Part shown: positions 8,457 to 17,780 of the stretch, piece by piece
Layout of the letters: the number at the start of each line of letters is the position of its first letter
How positions within the stretch are numbered: the stretch's first letter is position 1
Origin: an uncultured Clostridia bacterium
Lineage (GTDB): Bacteria > Bacillota > Clostridia > RUG12999
DNA length: 50,366 bases
Direction: 5' to 3'
Assembly (NCBI GenBank): GCA_946555455.1
Contig: CAMNSU010000009.1
Span: forward strand, 1-50,366
Program-made: the position numbers and the translations under genes
The notes under the pieces: model-generated
The model's database searches: none
Told to the model about the DNA's origin: nothing
The model's input: the letters and a program-made list of their open reading frames with translations, nothing else

Positions 8457-10568
8457 ATGAAAAAGAGAGGCATACTGTTAGTATTGGTATTTATTTTGGC
8501 GCTCACTTCTATGGCGGGAATTTCCGCTGCTGATGGAGCAGGAGAAGTAGTGCCGGAGAACATCAAAAGCGGCATTACATTTCAGGTGCTCAGAGAATCG
8601 AAAAGAGTGGAAGAAATCGTTGTCGGCGACATGATTCAACTGGAAGTATGGGTCTATGACATTGCGCCGCAGGCAATTGTGCTGCCTATTAAATTCAATC
8701 CCAAGGTGTTGCAGGTTGTTGACAAACGCCAGGGGGAAAACACCTATACACCTGTGACAAGCGGGTTTAAGACAGCAGAGGACAAACGGGTGGGGAATGC
8801 CGGATTCCAGACGTATTCTAAGCCTAGCTATGACACTACAACATGGGAACCAACCTATTGGAACGGCAACGTTCAATTTTATAAAAGTTATCCGTACTTG
8901 AATAATGAAACGGGTATTTATAAATTCTTTTTCTGGTCGGACAATCCATTCACAGCCAAACAGCCGAACAAAAAAATGTCCATTAACTTCCGCGCCATCG
9001 GAGAAGGTGATTGCGGTATCGGTATTGCTACAAAAGAGGATGGAGACCATCTGGCGGAAGATGATGTTGACGGACGCAGTGAATATTATGATGTTTCCTC
9101 GGCGCAGGGTGCAGTGGTAGCATTCCCGAACAAGGATATGTATTTACCGGCGGAGAGCATGGAATTTGACCCGTCCAGCGCGGTAATTTATACAGATTTG
9201 ATTAATAAAGTGAATTGCAAAGTAGTGAGTGCGAAACCAAATTTTAGTCAAGGAAGTAGCATTGGCAGCAGCGGCAGTGCAACCGCGGCACCGGTGACAA
9301 CGCCGAAACCCTCGCCCACACCCACACCGGGACCGCCGGAGTTGAAAACAGAATTGGTGGCAAAACCCACAGTCGCAACGCTGCCGCTGAAAGAAACCAT
9401 TTCCATTAAAGCGGCAATCAAACCGAATGCTAACAATGAAATTACCAATAACTGCGAATATATGGTGGTGCCAAAGGAACTGGAAAGTTTGCTAAACAGC
9501 GAAGATGCGCGCAAGGCAAAAGATATTGTGGTGGAAATGCCGGATGAAATTCTGCAAAGTTCGCAATATATTGTGAATATCCGTACAATCTATTTCCGTA
9601 CCATGGATCAAAAGGAAATCAAGAATATCTATTTCAACACCCCCTATGGAACGGTGGGAATGCTGATTCCGTCGTTTTTACGCACCAAGAGTCTGGTAGA
9701 TGGAGAATTGAAATTCGTGGTTTCGGGCGGAGAAGGCAGTCTCCGTGTCAGCGCTTTTCTGGACGGAACGGTTTTAGAAGGCGTAAAAACAGGACGTATC
9801 GCTAAAATTGCGATTCCCTATGAGACGCAGACACCGGATAAGATTGTTATGACACACACACGGGGAGACGCTACTTATAAAATTCCGCTGTCTTGTTATT
9901 TGGAGAAGGAAAAACTCGTCTATGCGATGTATACCGAATATGGTAATTTTGCAGTCGAACAAAGTGGCAGCAGCACCTTCACAGATTTGGATACAGTGCA
10001 GTGGGCGCAGGAATCCATTGCACTTTTGGCAGATAAAGGCGTTATCAATGGCGTGAGTGAAACAATATTTGCACCGGATAATCAGGTAACGCGGGAAGAA
10101 TTTGCAAAAATGCTGGTGGAAGCCTTTGGACTTTTGCTGCCGGAGGCAGATAGTGAATTTACAGATGTGGAAAACGGCAGTTGGTACGAACCTTATGTAG
10201 CGTCCGCAACCAATGCGGAAATTACCAAAGGAATCAGCGAGACAGAATTTGGAATCGGACAGCAAATCAGCCGCGAGGACATGGCGACAATGGTAGAACG
10301 CGCGATGGTAAACGTGGGACTACATCAACCGCAAGATACAACGGATGATATCGTGATTGGCGATAAAGAAGAAAAATTCCGGTTTGCGGACGACGACCAA
10401 ATCGCTTCCTATGCAAAAGACGCCGTCTACCGTATGCAAAAAGAGGAGATTCTGTCCGGTAAGGAAAACAATTTGTTTGACCCGAAAGGATATGCAACGC
10501 GGGCAGAAGCTGCAAAAATCATCGGGCTGGTATTCCGGCAGATGTTGCAGCAGATTCAGCCGGACTAA
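8457..10568 (+). CDS. SLH surface protein with cohesin-like N-terminal domain
   Basis: 703 aa. AAAGGGG at 8441-8447 supports the ATG; a signal peptide ends near GISAADG. Residues ~35-215 look like a cohesin-type or related beta-sandwich: VGDMIQLEVWVYDI, then IKFNPKVLQVVD, and KKMSINFRAIGEGDCGIGI near the end. This is the usual cohesin layout, but the match is by eye. A Pro/Thr linker (TTPKPSPTPTPGPP, ~280-295) leads to a second beta domain. Three SLH repeats finish the protein (~500-700: WAQESIALLADKGVINGV, TREEFAKMLVEA, SREDMATMVERA, TRAEAAKIIG). Such an architecture, wall anchor plus cohesin, is that of an anchoring scaffoldin and would fit the dockerin-tailed protein upstream. That pairing is inference. 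A strong terminator follows. Confidence 0.88.
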   Translation: MKKRGILLVLVFILALTSMAGISAADGAGEVVPENIKSGITFQVLRESKRVEEIVVGDMIQLEVWVYDIAPQAIVLPIKFNPKVLQVVDKRQGENTYTPVTSGFKTAEDKRVGNAGFQTYSKPSYDTTTWEPTYWNGNVQFYKSYPYLNNETGIYKFFFWSDNPFTAKQPNKKMSINFRAIGEGDCGIGIATKEDGDHLAEDDVDGRSEYYDVSSAQGAVVAFPNKDMYLPAESMEFDPSSAVIYTDLINKVNCKVVSAKPNFSQGSSIGSSGSATAAPVTTPKPSPTPTPGPPELKTELVAKPTVATLPLKETISIKAAIKPNANNEITNNCEYMVVPKELESLLNSEDARKAKDIVVEMPDEILQSSQYIVNIRTIYFRTMDQKEIKNIYFNTPYGTVGMLIPSFLRTKSLVDGELKFVVSGGEGSLRVSAFLDGTVLEGVKTGRIAKIAIPYETQTPDKIVMTHTRGDATYKIPLSCYLEKEKLVYAMYTEYGNFAVEQSGSSTFTDLDTVQWAQESIALLADKGVINGVSETIFAPDNQVTREEFAKMLVEAFGLLLPEADSEFTDVENGSWYEPYVASATNAEITKGISETEFGIGQQISREDMATMVERAMVNVGLHQPQDTTDDIVIGDKEEKFRFADDDQIASYAKDAVYRMQKEEILSGKENNLFDPKGYATRAEAAKIIGLVFRQMLQQIQPD

Positions 10569-10658
10569 AAACGATAGAATAGTAAAGCGGTTGTGTATTT
10601 TACTATGCAGGACTGTCCGGAACAGAAAAATTTTAATCAGGATATTATGATGCATATC

Positions 10659-10695
10659 ACCGGCGCCGGTCTGAATCGGCGCCGGTTTTGCTTTT
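10659..10695 (+). terminator. Intrinsic terminator after cohesin-like/SLH gene
   Basis: A 10-bp GC-rich stem, ACCGGCGCCG/CGGCGCCGGT, with an 8-base loop is followed by TTTTGCTTTT. It ends the upstream transcript before the htrA promoter. Confidence 0.85.
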
Positions 10696-10837
10696 GGAAA
10701 ATGAAAAGAGTGCAAATTGGAATGAGTGCATATAAGTGGATGGGTTTTGTTATAAGGACAAATATCACAGGCGACAGATGAACCATAAAGTGAAATAGAT
10801 TAAAAATAATTTAGTTTGTTCGTAGAACATTTACATA

Positions 10838-10865
10838 TTGTTCATAATTTCGCAAAGAATATGAT
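10838..10865 (+). promoter_or_regulatory. htrA promoter with adjacent TGTTC/GAACA palindrome
   Basis: TTGTTC (10838-10843), a 16-bp spacer and TATGAT (10860-10865) form a sigma-A-type promoter about 45 bases before htrA. Just upstream is the perfect inverted repeat TGTTC-GTA-GAACA (10817-10829), and its GAACA half recurs as GTTC inside the -35 box. This could be an operator for a stress regulator; which one is unknown. Confidence 0.65.
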
Positions 10866-10912
10866 GTATGATACATACATAAGATGAATCAAAAGAAAAC
10901 GGAGGGATTCAT

Positions 10913-12190
10913 ATGGCAGATTTTAATGATTATAAATGGTACAGTGATGATTACGAAAAAAGCCGCGGACAAATGCAAGATGGTAATGCCGGCGGAACAA
11001 ATCACACAATATATACAGAGACTGTTATTCCGAAAAAGAAAAAACGGACAAAAACATGGATTGCATCAATTGCAGGTATTATGGCAGCAGTGGTATTGGT
11101 TGGCGCTGGTGCAGTCGGCTATAAATATTTAGGTGGCGGACAAAACGCAGCACCGGGCGGCAGCGAGAATCACTTAGCAACAGACCCCAACACTTCTTTC
11201 CATTTTGAACAACTCACCAACGGTGAACAAAAGGCAATGAGCGTTGTGGATATTGCAAAAGAAGTTGGACCGGCGGTTGTCGGGATTACCAATACAGCGC
11301 AGGTACAATCCTTCTTTGGTATCAGCGAACAGCAATCCAGCGGTTCCGGTGTGATTATCAGCCAGGAAGGATATGTTGTAACCAACAACCATGTGGTAGA
11401 AGGCGCAAAAGAATTATCCGTACAGCTGAACACTGGAGAAGAATATGCGGCAAAGCTGATTGGGGCAGACGCACAGACGGATTTGGCGGTGATTAAAATT
11501 GAACCCAAAGGAACTTTGACCGTTGCCAAGTTGGGTGAAAGCGCAAAACTCCAAGTCGGAGAATTGGCAGTTGCAATTGGAAACCCGTTGGGCGCAGAAT
11601 TATCCGGTTCCGTTACCATGGGTATCATCAGCGGTTTGAACAGAACCATTCAAACAGACAGCCGCGACCCCAATAGCACCATGACGCTGATTCAGACCGA
11701 TGCAGCAATCAATCCTGGAAATTCAGGTGGTGCGTTGATTAACGGATATGGCGAAGTGATTGGTATTAATAACATGAAATATGCAGATGAAAATGTGGAA
11801 GGTATTGGGTTTGCCATTCCGATTGATACAGCGAAAACAATTGTCAATGATTTGATTGAAAGCGGCTATGTGAAAGGTCGTCCGCTGATTGGTATTACTG
11901 TGCAGGAGGTTACTTCTGACATTGCGTTTAGAAATAACTTGCCGGTGGGACTTTATGTAGCACAGGTGAGCGAACTGGGACCTGCTGACAGAGCGGGTAT
12001 GCAGCGCGGCGACGTGATTACGGCGGTCAATGGTAAAAAGATTGAGAACAGCCGTGAACTGAATGAAATTAAGAATAATTCTAAGGTTGGCGACGTGTTA
12101 ACGTTTACGGTTGAGCGCGACGGCAAAAAAATGGATATTGCGGTAACACTTCAGGAGGATAAATCCAGAGCAGCAGTACCGCAGGGTTAA
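10913..12190 (+). CDS. htrA: HtrA/DegP-type membrane-anchored serine protease with PDZ domain
   Basis: 425 aa, with GGAGGG 9 bases before the ATG. The order is: a polar cytoplasmic N-terminus (1-45, ending PKKKKRTK), one membrane segment (~49-70), a chymotrypsin-fold protease domain (~105-315) and a C-terminal PDZ domain (~325-415, GPADRAGMQRGDVITAVNGK). The catalytic triad is complete: His160 (TNNHVVEGA), Asp190 (QTDLAVIKIE) and Ser271 (NPGNSGGAL). Family members degrade or refold misfolded exported proteins at the outer face of the membrane. It sits among large secreted and SLH proteins, so quality control of those products is a natural job, but that is inference. It has its own promoter and appears monocistronic. 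Length and domain order are normal for Gram-positive HtrA. Confidence 0.95.
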   Translation: MADFNDYKWYSDDYEKSRGQMQDGNAGGTNHTIYTETVIPKKKKRTKTWIASIAGIMAAVVLVGAGAVGYKYLGGGQNAAPGGSENHLATDPNTSFHFEQLTNGEQKAMSVVDIAKEVGPAVVGITNTAQVQSFFGISEQQSSGSGVIISQEGYVVTNNHVVEGAKELSVQLNTGEEYAAKLIGADAQTDLAVIKIEPKGTLTVAKLGESAKLQVGELAVAIGNPLGAELSGSVTMGIISGLNRTIQTDSRDPNSTMTLIQTDAAINPGNSGGALINGYGEVIGINNMKYADENVEGIGFAIPIDTAKTIVNDLIESGYVKGRPLIGITVQEVTSDIAFRNNLPVGLYVAQVSELGPADRAGMQRGDVITAVNGKKIENSRELNEIKNNSKVGDVLTFTVERDGKKMDIAVTLQEDKSRAAVPQG

Positions 12191-12253
12191 TTTGCTCCCC
12201 CAATTTTTAATATATATTTTAGCTTGGCAGGATCCCCTTTTTCCTGCCGGCTG

Positions 12254-12296
12254 CACGAAAATGCACAGTCCCATTTGGTTGGCTGTGCATTTCGTG
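12254..12296 (+). terminator. Long hairpin after htrA
   Basis: CACGAAAATGCACAG pairs with CTGTGCATTTCGTG with a single bulged A, 64 bases past the stop. The stem is strong, but the following bases (TTGCATTCC) are not a T-run. Confidence 0.6.
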
Positions 12297-12546
12297 TTGC
12301 ATTCCAAAACTGGTACAAGACAGCATGAAATGCAAAAAATCAATGAGACGGGCAACTTTTGTCATGGGCATTACAGAATATTTTTTAGGCAAAAGACGTA
12401 TGTTTTTAGGAAACCTAAGTGTTTCACTTCATGGCGAGGGTGTGGTATTCCCCATGAGATGCAGCAATGACTGCTGCCGGAAGAAGAGGTCGAGCGGCTA
12501 TGGTACCCTCTCCCACAAAAGGCGTATGCGCTCTTGGGAGGGAGAG

Positions 12547-12845
12547 TAAGCAAAGGAGAGTCGAACCGCGTGCGGTCTCCGAGGCAGATTTCCTTGCCTA
12601 CTACGTTAAAATCACTTGAAATACGCTAGTATTCCCGCGTGCTTTTGCCTTGTCGGCAAAAAAATCTGCTATCGGAGACTTCAAAGAACCGTTGCGCGTC
12701 AAAATTTTTTGCAAGGCAAGGAAAAGGTTCCTTTGCATACTGGGCGTACGCGTGCCACGGAGTGGTATGGAAAGCGGTTCGTGGGCGTTGCATTTGCATA
12801 AAATTTTTCGCGCACGGCACATGTGGTTCGACTATCCTTTGCTTA
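12547..12845. repeat. Nested imperfect inverted repeat (~300 bp), MITE-like or structured RNA
   Basis: The outer arms 12547-12567 (TAAGCAAAGGAGAGTCGAAC and one more C) and 12825-12845 are inverted copies matching at 20 of 21 bases. Inside them 12575-12591 (GTCTCCGAGGCAGATTT) pairs with 12662-12679, and 12589-12599 (TTTCCTTGCCT) pairs perfectly with 12714-12724. A smaller hairpin (TTTTGCC/GGCAAAA) lies near 12645-12660. No transposase or convincing ORF is present; frames reading through here into the next gene lack a ribosome site. The rest of 12297-12968 contains further short palindromes (for example CCTCTCCC near 12508 with GGGAGGGAGAG near 12536) and no recognised gene. It may be a miniature mobile element or an interspersed intergenic repeat. 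Confidence 0.65.
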
Positions 12846-12968
12846 AGAGTACCGGAAAAGAAAAGGGAACTTTTTGGCAGACGGGAGCGTCTAATAAAAT
12901 GTGAAGCGGGAAACGAGATATTTATTTTTAAACCCGCGCCTAATTTGAAACAGAAAGGGATGAACGGT

Positions 12969-15900
12969 ATGAAAAGAATTGTAGCGGTCGTATTGTCGTG
13001 TATGATGTGCTTTGGCATCATGCAAAGCGCATTTGCTTATACGGATGTGCCGGGCGATGCAAACTATGGAGAAGCCATTGAAGTATTATCGGCTCTCGAG
13101 ATTTTAAAAGGAGACCCGGAGGGAACGTTCCGTCCGAGTGATACGATTACAAGAGCAGAATTTGCCGCGGTGATTTGCCGTGCATTGGGACTTGGCGATG
13201 CGGCGATTGGTATCGGCGGCAGCACAAAGTATTATGATGTGCAACAGGGACATTGGGCAACCGGATATATCAATATGGCGACGCAGCGGGGCATTATCAA
13301 CGGAGACCCGGAAGGGACATTCCGTCCGGAAGACCCTGTACTATATGAAGAAGCGGTAAAAATGGTAGTGGCGGCGCTGGGGTATACGCCGGCGGCAATG
13401 CGGGACGGCGGATATCCGACAGGATTTATCACCATTGCTTCCCAAGAGAGAATTTTGAAAAATGTCACAGGAACAAACGGCAGCCGTGCACCGCGTTCCA
13501 TGGTAGCGCAAATGACATTCAATGCGCTGGAAGTGCCGATTATGGCGCAGACATCGTTCACCCAAGGCGCCGGTTATATTACATATGAAAAAACAGACCG
13601 GATGTTGCTTGACAATCTGGATGTAGAAAAAATGGAAGGTACGGTTGTGCAGGTACCCGGTTCCACTTCAAACCGTACGGAGAAAAACCAAATTACTTTT
13701 GACGTAGACAGACGTTATGAATACATTAATGGAAACCGCGTGTATTATAACGTGCAAAACTTCAATCAGAAAATGGATGTTGGCGAAACAGATGCAATGA
13801 ATTATCTGGAATCCTATTGCAGCGTTTATGTGCGCGGTATGGACGAAGATGAAGCGGTTATTATTGCGATTTATCCCAAGAATGGCAAAACCACGTTCAT
13901 TGAAATTGAAGATATCAACATCAACACAATGAAACTGGATGAACTGACGACGCGGGGACGGTTATATTATTATGACAAAAGTTATTCCTCCTCACGCGAG
14001 CAGAGCGTATACATTGACCAGTCCCAGATTACCTATTACTATAATGGGACAAAAGAAACCGGTGCAACGATTGATGATATCAAAAACCGGCTGGACAAAG
14101 GAATTAACGGCGTAATCCGTCTGGTCAATAACGATAATGATTCAGAATATGACGTTGTTTTCATCTATGACTATACGGATATCGTTGTGGACGACGTCAA
14201 TTTGAAAAACTACCGTATTTTAGGAAAGAACAATGGCGGCAGCCTGTATCTGGACAATACAGAACCGGATGCATGTTTCACCATTGAGAAAAACGGACGA
14301 GAAATTGAACTGAGCGATATTCGTAAGGACGACGTACTCAGCTACTATGGTCGCGTAGAAGACCGTAAACTGTTGTCCGGTAAAGTGATTGTATCGCCCA
14401 ACAGCGTTGTGGAAGGGTCCATCACTTCTTATTCGCCGGATGACCACGAAATTGAAGTGGACTATGAAAAGTTTGAATATAAACCGGAAAATTTCACGGA
14501 ACGCGATTTGAGAGTTGGAAGCTATGGTATGTTCTATCTGAACTTCAGAAATAAAATCATTGCTTCTGATACCAAGATTATGCTGTCCAACACCAAATTC
14601 GGTTTTGTCACAAAAATCGGAACAGGCGGCGGCATATCGAGTTCTCTGGAAGCAAGAATGCTGACGGCTGACGGTAATTGGGTGACCTACAACTTTGCGA
14701 ACAAAGTTATCGTAAACGGTGAGGATAACTCCATTAGCGCGACAAGTCTCATGGAAGACGGCGTATGGAATCAGTATAAACCGGCAGATTGGAACTGCAC
14801 GGAACCGGTGACCAATGTGAGAAAAGTATATTCTCTGGTAACCTATACAATGGATTCCAAAAACCAGATTAAACGAATCAACTTTGATTTGGCGAACACC
14901 AACGTCACAGGAGACGACTATCAATATAAAGCATTTAGCAATTCCTACAATGCAGCAGCAGAAAGTCTTGGCGGCATTTATACAACAGGCAGCACACTCA
15001 TCTTTGACGTGCCGCAGAACAACCGCTACAATGCGAACGAAAACGACATTGTTTTGGGCAAAGCAGATGCATTGATTGACGACATGACCTATAGCGGTAA
15101 TGCGTTCATTGACAGAGATTCCAGAGAAGCGCTGGCAATTGTCGGCAGCAATCTGGTGGGCAACATCAACTATGCACAGCCTGTGATGGTTGTCAGCGGC
15201 GTGAAAACGGTTGCCAGCGACGACGGCGATGTGGTTGCACTGAGCGGCTATCAGAATAGTGAAGCGGTCAGCGACGTACGCTACGAGAGATCTGAGATAA
15301 CCATTCACAATGAGACCGGTATCAGCGGTGTGAGCGGTATTCAGAAAGGCGACGTTATCACGTATACAACCTTGCCAAACGGCAGAATCAAAGACGCAAG
15401 CATACTTTTCCGTCCGTCTACCATGATCGTACAAGATATGGTGATTAACCGCAACACACCGAGCGGTGCAATCACGTATATCACAACAAATGATTCAGCG
15501 AGAACGACATTCCTGTATGGTCTGGTTCGTAAAATCAGCGGTCGGAGACTGGATATCGCTTACGACGATACCTATGCGGAAACAGAATCTTTTGCAGTGA
15601 AATCGGGCGTTAATGTTGTCATGTATGATGGCATCAACTATTCCAATGCAAGAGTTGCAATGGCGGATATTGGCGACATTGATACAGACAGAGACGCGGA
15701 TAATTCACCGGCGAGCGACAGCGGAGAATTTGTCTTTGCAAGAGCAGAAGACGGCATTATCATGGACGTTCTGATTGTAAAACGTGACGAACGGTATCGT
15801 GACGACGGCGCATCAACACTGAAATCCAACGATGCAACGCTGAAAAATATCACGGTGGAAGGCGTCACTTTAAATGAAACATTCTCACCGAAAGTAACAG

Positions 15901-16544
15901 AATATACAGCGACAGTGGAAAACGAAGTGGAAACGGTAGCAGTCGGCGCGGCTGCAAACCATGCCAACGCGGTTATCTCCGGCACCGGAGATAAAACGCT
16001 GACAGTAGGCGAAAATGTGATTCCGATTTCTGTGAAAGCGGAAGATGGAACAACAATGTCATATACATTGACGATTACGAGAAAAGCCTCTAGCAATGCA
16101 AATTTGAGCGCAATTCAAGTGAACAGCGGCGTAGTAACGCCGGCATTTGACGCAAATGTGCTGAACTATACCTGGACGGTAAGCAATGCAAACGGCATTC
16201 AGATTACAGGACAGCCTGCGAATGAAGGGGCAAAGGTCACAGTGACAAATGAATTGGTGCGGGAAACACCGGTCTATCACATCAACGTGACGGCACAGGA
16301 TGGAACAACGACAAAAACGTATATCGTTACATTGGCAGTGGACGCTGCGATGAGTTCGCAGCCCACGCCGATTCCGACACCTACGCCGACACCCACACCG
16401 ATTATTATCGTTTCGCCTACGCCGGTTTCTACGCCGACTCCGACTGTAGCGCCCACGGTGACACCGACGCCACTACCGACTGCAACGGCGACGCCAACCG
16501 CAACGCCTACGCTGGCACCGTCGGTAACGCCTACGCCTACTTAA
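12969..16544 (+). CDS. Large SLH-domain protein with cadherin-like repeats, ended early by in-frame TAA
   Basis: I start it at ATG 12969 (MKRIVAVVLS), nine bases after AAAGGG (12954-12959). The frame stays open upstream to 12639, but without a ribosome site and without signal-peptide character there. The product is 1191 aa: a signal peptide (~1-22, ending QSAFA), three N-terminal SLH repeats (~23-190; GDPEGTFRPSDTITRAEFAA), a long uncharacterised middle (~200-930), two cadherin-like beta-sandwich repeats (~950-1120; DATLKNITVEG, NANLSAIQVNSG) and a Pro/Thr linker. The TAA at 16542-16544 falls inside that linker. The same frame continues for another 217 codons with more Pro/Thr linker and a beta-helix-like domain. 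The intact protein would be about 1409 aa. SLH repeats at the N-terminus differ from the C-terminal SLH of the two upstream proteins. Confidence 0.88.
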   Translation: MKRIVAVVLSCMMCFGIMQSAFAYTDVPGDANYGEAIEVLSALEILKGDPEGTFRPSDTITRAEFAAVICRALGLGDAAIGIGGSTKYYDVQQGHWATGYINMATQRGIINGDPEGTFRPEDPVLYEEAVKMVVAALGYTPAAMRDGGYPTGFITIASQERILKNVTGTNGSRAPRSMVAQMTFNALEVPIMAQTSFTQGAGYITYEKTDRMLLDNLDVEKMEGTVVQVPGSTSNRTEKNQITFDVDRRYEYINGNRVYYNVQNFNQKMDVGETDAMNYLESYCSVYVRGMDEDEAVIIAIYPKNGKTTFIEIEDININTMKLDELTTRGRLYYYDKSYSSSREQSVYIDQSQITYYYNGTKETGATIDDIKNRLDKGINGVIRLVNNDNDSEYDVVFIYDYTDIVVDDVNLKNYRILGKNNGGSLYLDNTEPDACFTIEKNGREIELSDIRKDDVLSYYGRVEDRKLLSGKVIVSPNSVVEGSITSYSPDDHEIEVDYEKFEYKPENFTERDLRVGSYGMFYLNFRNKIIASDTKIMLSNTKFGFVTKIGTGGGISSSLEARMLTADGNWVTYNFANKVIVNGEDNSISATSLMEDGVWNQYKPADWNCTEPVTNVRKVYSLVTYTMDSKNQIKRINFDLANTNVTGDDYQYKAFSNSYNAAAESLGGIYTTGSTLIFDVPQNNRYNANENDIVLGKADALIDDMTYSGNAFIDRDSREALAIVGSNLVGNINYAQPVMVVSGVKTVASDDGDVVALSGYQNSEAVSDVRYERSEITIHNETGISGVSGIQKGDVITYTTLPNGRIKDASILFRPSTMIVQDMVINRNTPSGAITYITTNDSARTTFLYGLVRKISGRRLDIAYDDTYAETESFAVKSGVNVVMYDGINYSNARVAMADIGDIDTDRDADNSPASDSGEFVFARAEDGIIMDVLIVKRDERYRDDGASTLKSNDATLKNITVEGVTLNETFSPKVTEYTATVENEVETVAVGAAANHANAVISGTGDKTLTVGENVIPISVKAEDGTTMSYTLTITRKASSNANLSAIQVNSGVVTPAFDANVLNYTWTVSNANGIQITGQPANEGAKVTVTNELVRETPVYHINVTAQDGTTTKTYIVTLAVDAAMSSQPTPIPTPTPTPTPIIIVSPTPVSTPTPTVAPTVTPTPLPTATATPTATPTLAPSVTPTPT

Positions 16545-17198
16545 ACACCAACACCTACAGCGACAGCAACAGCAACAGTAACGCCAACGCCCACAGCGAC
16601 CGCGACACCTACGCTGGCACCGACAGCAACACCCACGGCAACCGTGACGCCGACACCTACTGCAACAGCAACGGCGACACCAACTTCTACGCCTACGGCA
16701 ACTCCTACACCGACTGCGACACCTAAACCGGCAGTGGCGTCGGATGTTCAGGTGGATACCCGTGCGATTGGAAAAGCGGCGGGCACGCTGATTCAGATCA
16801 ATGGTCAGAACTATGAAGTTGGCTATAATGTATTTGGCAGTGTCCGTGAGGCGATTGCAAAAGTAGCGGCAGGCGGATTTGTCACCATTGGCAATGGTGT
16901 CTATACAGAGGACATCTATTTGAACCAACAAGTAACGGTTCAGGGCAGCAGCAATGTTTTTCTGAACGGAACCGTATATATCACGGCAAACAATGCCACA
17001 GTGAAAGGTATCAACATTGTGTATAACCGCAGCGCAAGCGGTGAAAACGGAATTGTGATTGGCGGCAGCGTCAATCCGTCCTCGCTCACCATCCGCAATT
17101 GCACCTTGCTCAACGGCGGAAAATCCACCGGTGTAGCGCTGGTGAACAACAGCGGCAAAGCATTTCAACTGGACAGCAGCAACAGCGGTGCGCAATAA
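16545..17198 (+). pseudogene. Detached 3' part of the SLH protein: Pro/Thr linker plus beta-helix-like domain
   Basis: This is the same reading frame as the preceding gene, directly after its TAA. It has ~65 further residues of Thr/Pro linker, then ~150 residues ending at TAA 17196-17198. The folded part (VREAIAKVAAGGFVTIGNGVYTEDIYL, then VTVQGSS, GTVYITANNATVKGINIVYN, SLTIRNCTLL) has the regular short-strand rhythm of a right-handed parallel beta-helix as in pectinesterase or pectate-lyase-like proteins. No catalytic set can be claimed. The only start in reach is a GTG at 16644 inside the linker with no ribosome site. It is therefore translated only by readthrough, or not at all, unless the TAA is an assembly error in this repetitive stretch. 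Confidence 0.7.
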
Positions 17199-17239
17199 CA
17201 ATGACAAACTGATCTTCTTATTGATATCATATATCGAAA

Positions 17240-17275
17240 AAGCAGCGGAACCCTTCGGGGAACCGCTGCTTTTTT
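17240..17275 (+). terminator. Intrinsic terminator with UUCG loop
   Basis: AGCAGCGG and CCC pair across a TTCG tetraloop with GGG and CCGCTGCT, leaving a small AA/AA internal loop. A run of T follows. It ends the surface-protein cluster. Confidence 0.9.
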
Positions 17276-17415
17276 GTGTGCAGTGAAAATTAGGAAAAGA
17301 AAACGCACAAAACATTCTCTGCATAATATACTAATAGTGAGGTACAGAATCAATAGAAAACAGAAGGCAGAAATCCTTCGGATAAATAGAAGAAATTAAC
17401 GGAGGTTGAATCAAC

Positions 17416-17658
17416 TTGAGCAATTCGTGTATCCCTTTAAACCGTCTCAGACCGGGATCACAAGCAAAGATATCAGCATTGGACTTATCGGGAAATATCC
17501 GGCGGCGTATATTAGATTTAGGTCTGGTTGCAAACACACTTGTGGAAGCAATTGGGAAAAGTCCGTCCGGTGACCCGACTGCGTATTACATACGCGGCGC
17601 AGTTATCGCGATCAGAGACGAAGACGCATCCAAAATTATTGTCGAGCCGGTGGAGTAG
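17416..17658 (+). CDS. feoA: Ferrous iron transport protein A (FeoA)
   Basis: 80 aa, the usual length for the SH3-like FeoA fold: LNRLRPGSQAKISAL, then RRRILDLGLV, then RGAVIAIRDEDASKIIVEPV. FeoA is a small cytosolic partner that interacts with and modulates the FeoB iron permease. The start codon is TTG at 17416, ten bases after GGAGG (17401-17405). feoB follows on the same strand after an intrinsic terminator, so the two can be expressed at different levels. The 217 bases before the gene contain a TATACT-like -10 but no convincing -35 and no clear Fur box. Confidence 0.93.
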   Translation: MSNSCIPLNRLRPGSQAKISALDLSGNIRRRILDLGLVANTLVEAIGKSPSGDPTAYYIRGAVIAIRDEDASKIIVEPVE

Positions 17659-17742
17659 GTATAATATTCTTTAGCTGCAGTTTTGGGAATACTAAGATTA
17701 GTAAACCGCTTGCGGGCAGACAATAGAAAGAGCTTGTATAAG

Positions 17743-17780
17743 AGCGGGTAAAACAAATCAAATTTTACCCGCTTTTTTTC
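17743..17780 (+). terminator. Intrinsic terminator/attenuator between feoA and feoB
   Basis: An 11-bp stem, AGCGGGTAAAA/TTTTACCCGCT, with a 9-base loop is followed by TTTTTTTC. It lies inside the feoAB unit, 85 bases after feoA and 77 bases before the preferred feoB start. Confidence 0.85.

Noticed and set aside
12639-12968. Upstream extension of the SLH gene to 12639
   Set aside because: It runs through the inverted-repeat region with no ribosome site; the signal peptide begins at 12969.
14220-15434. 404-codon open frame on the reverse strand within the SLH gene
   Set aside because: It lies fully antisense to a clear gene, lacks a ribosome site and encodes Cys/Ile/Phe-rich nonsense typical of antisense shadows.
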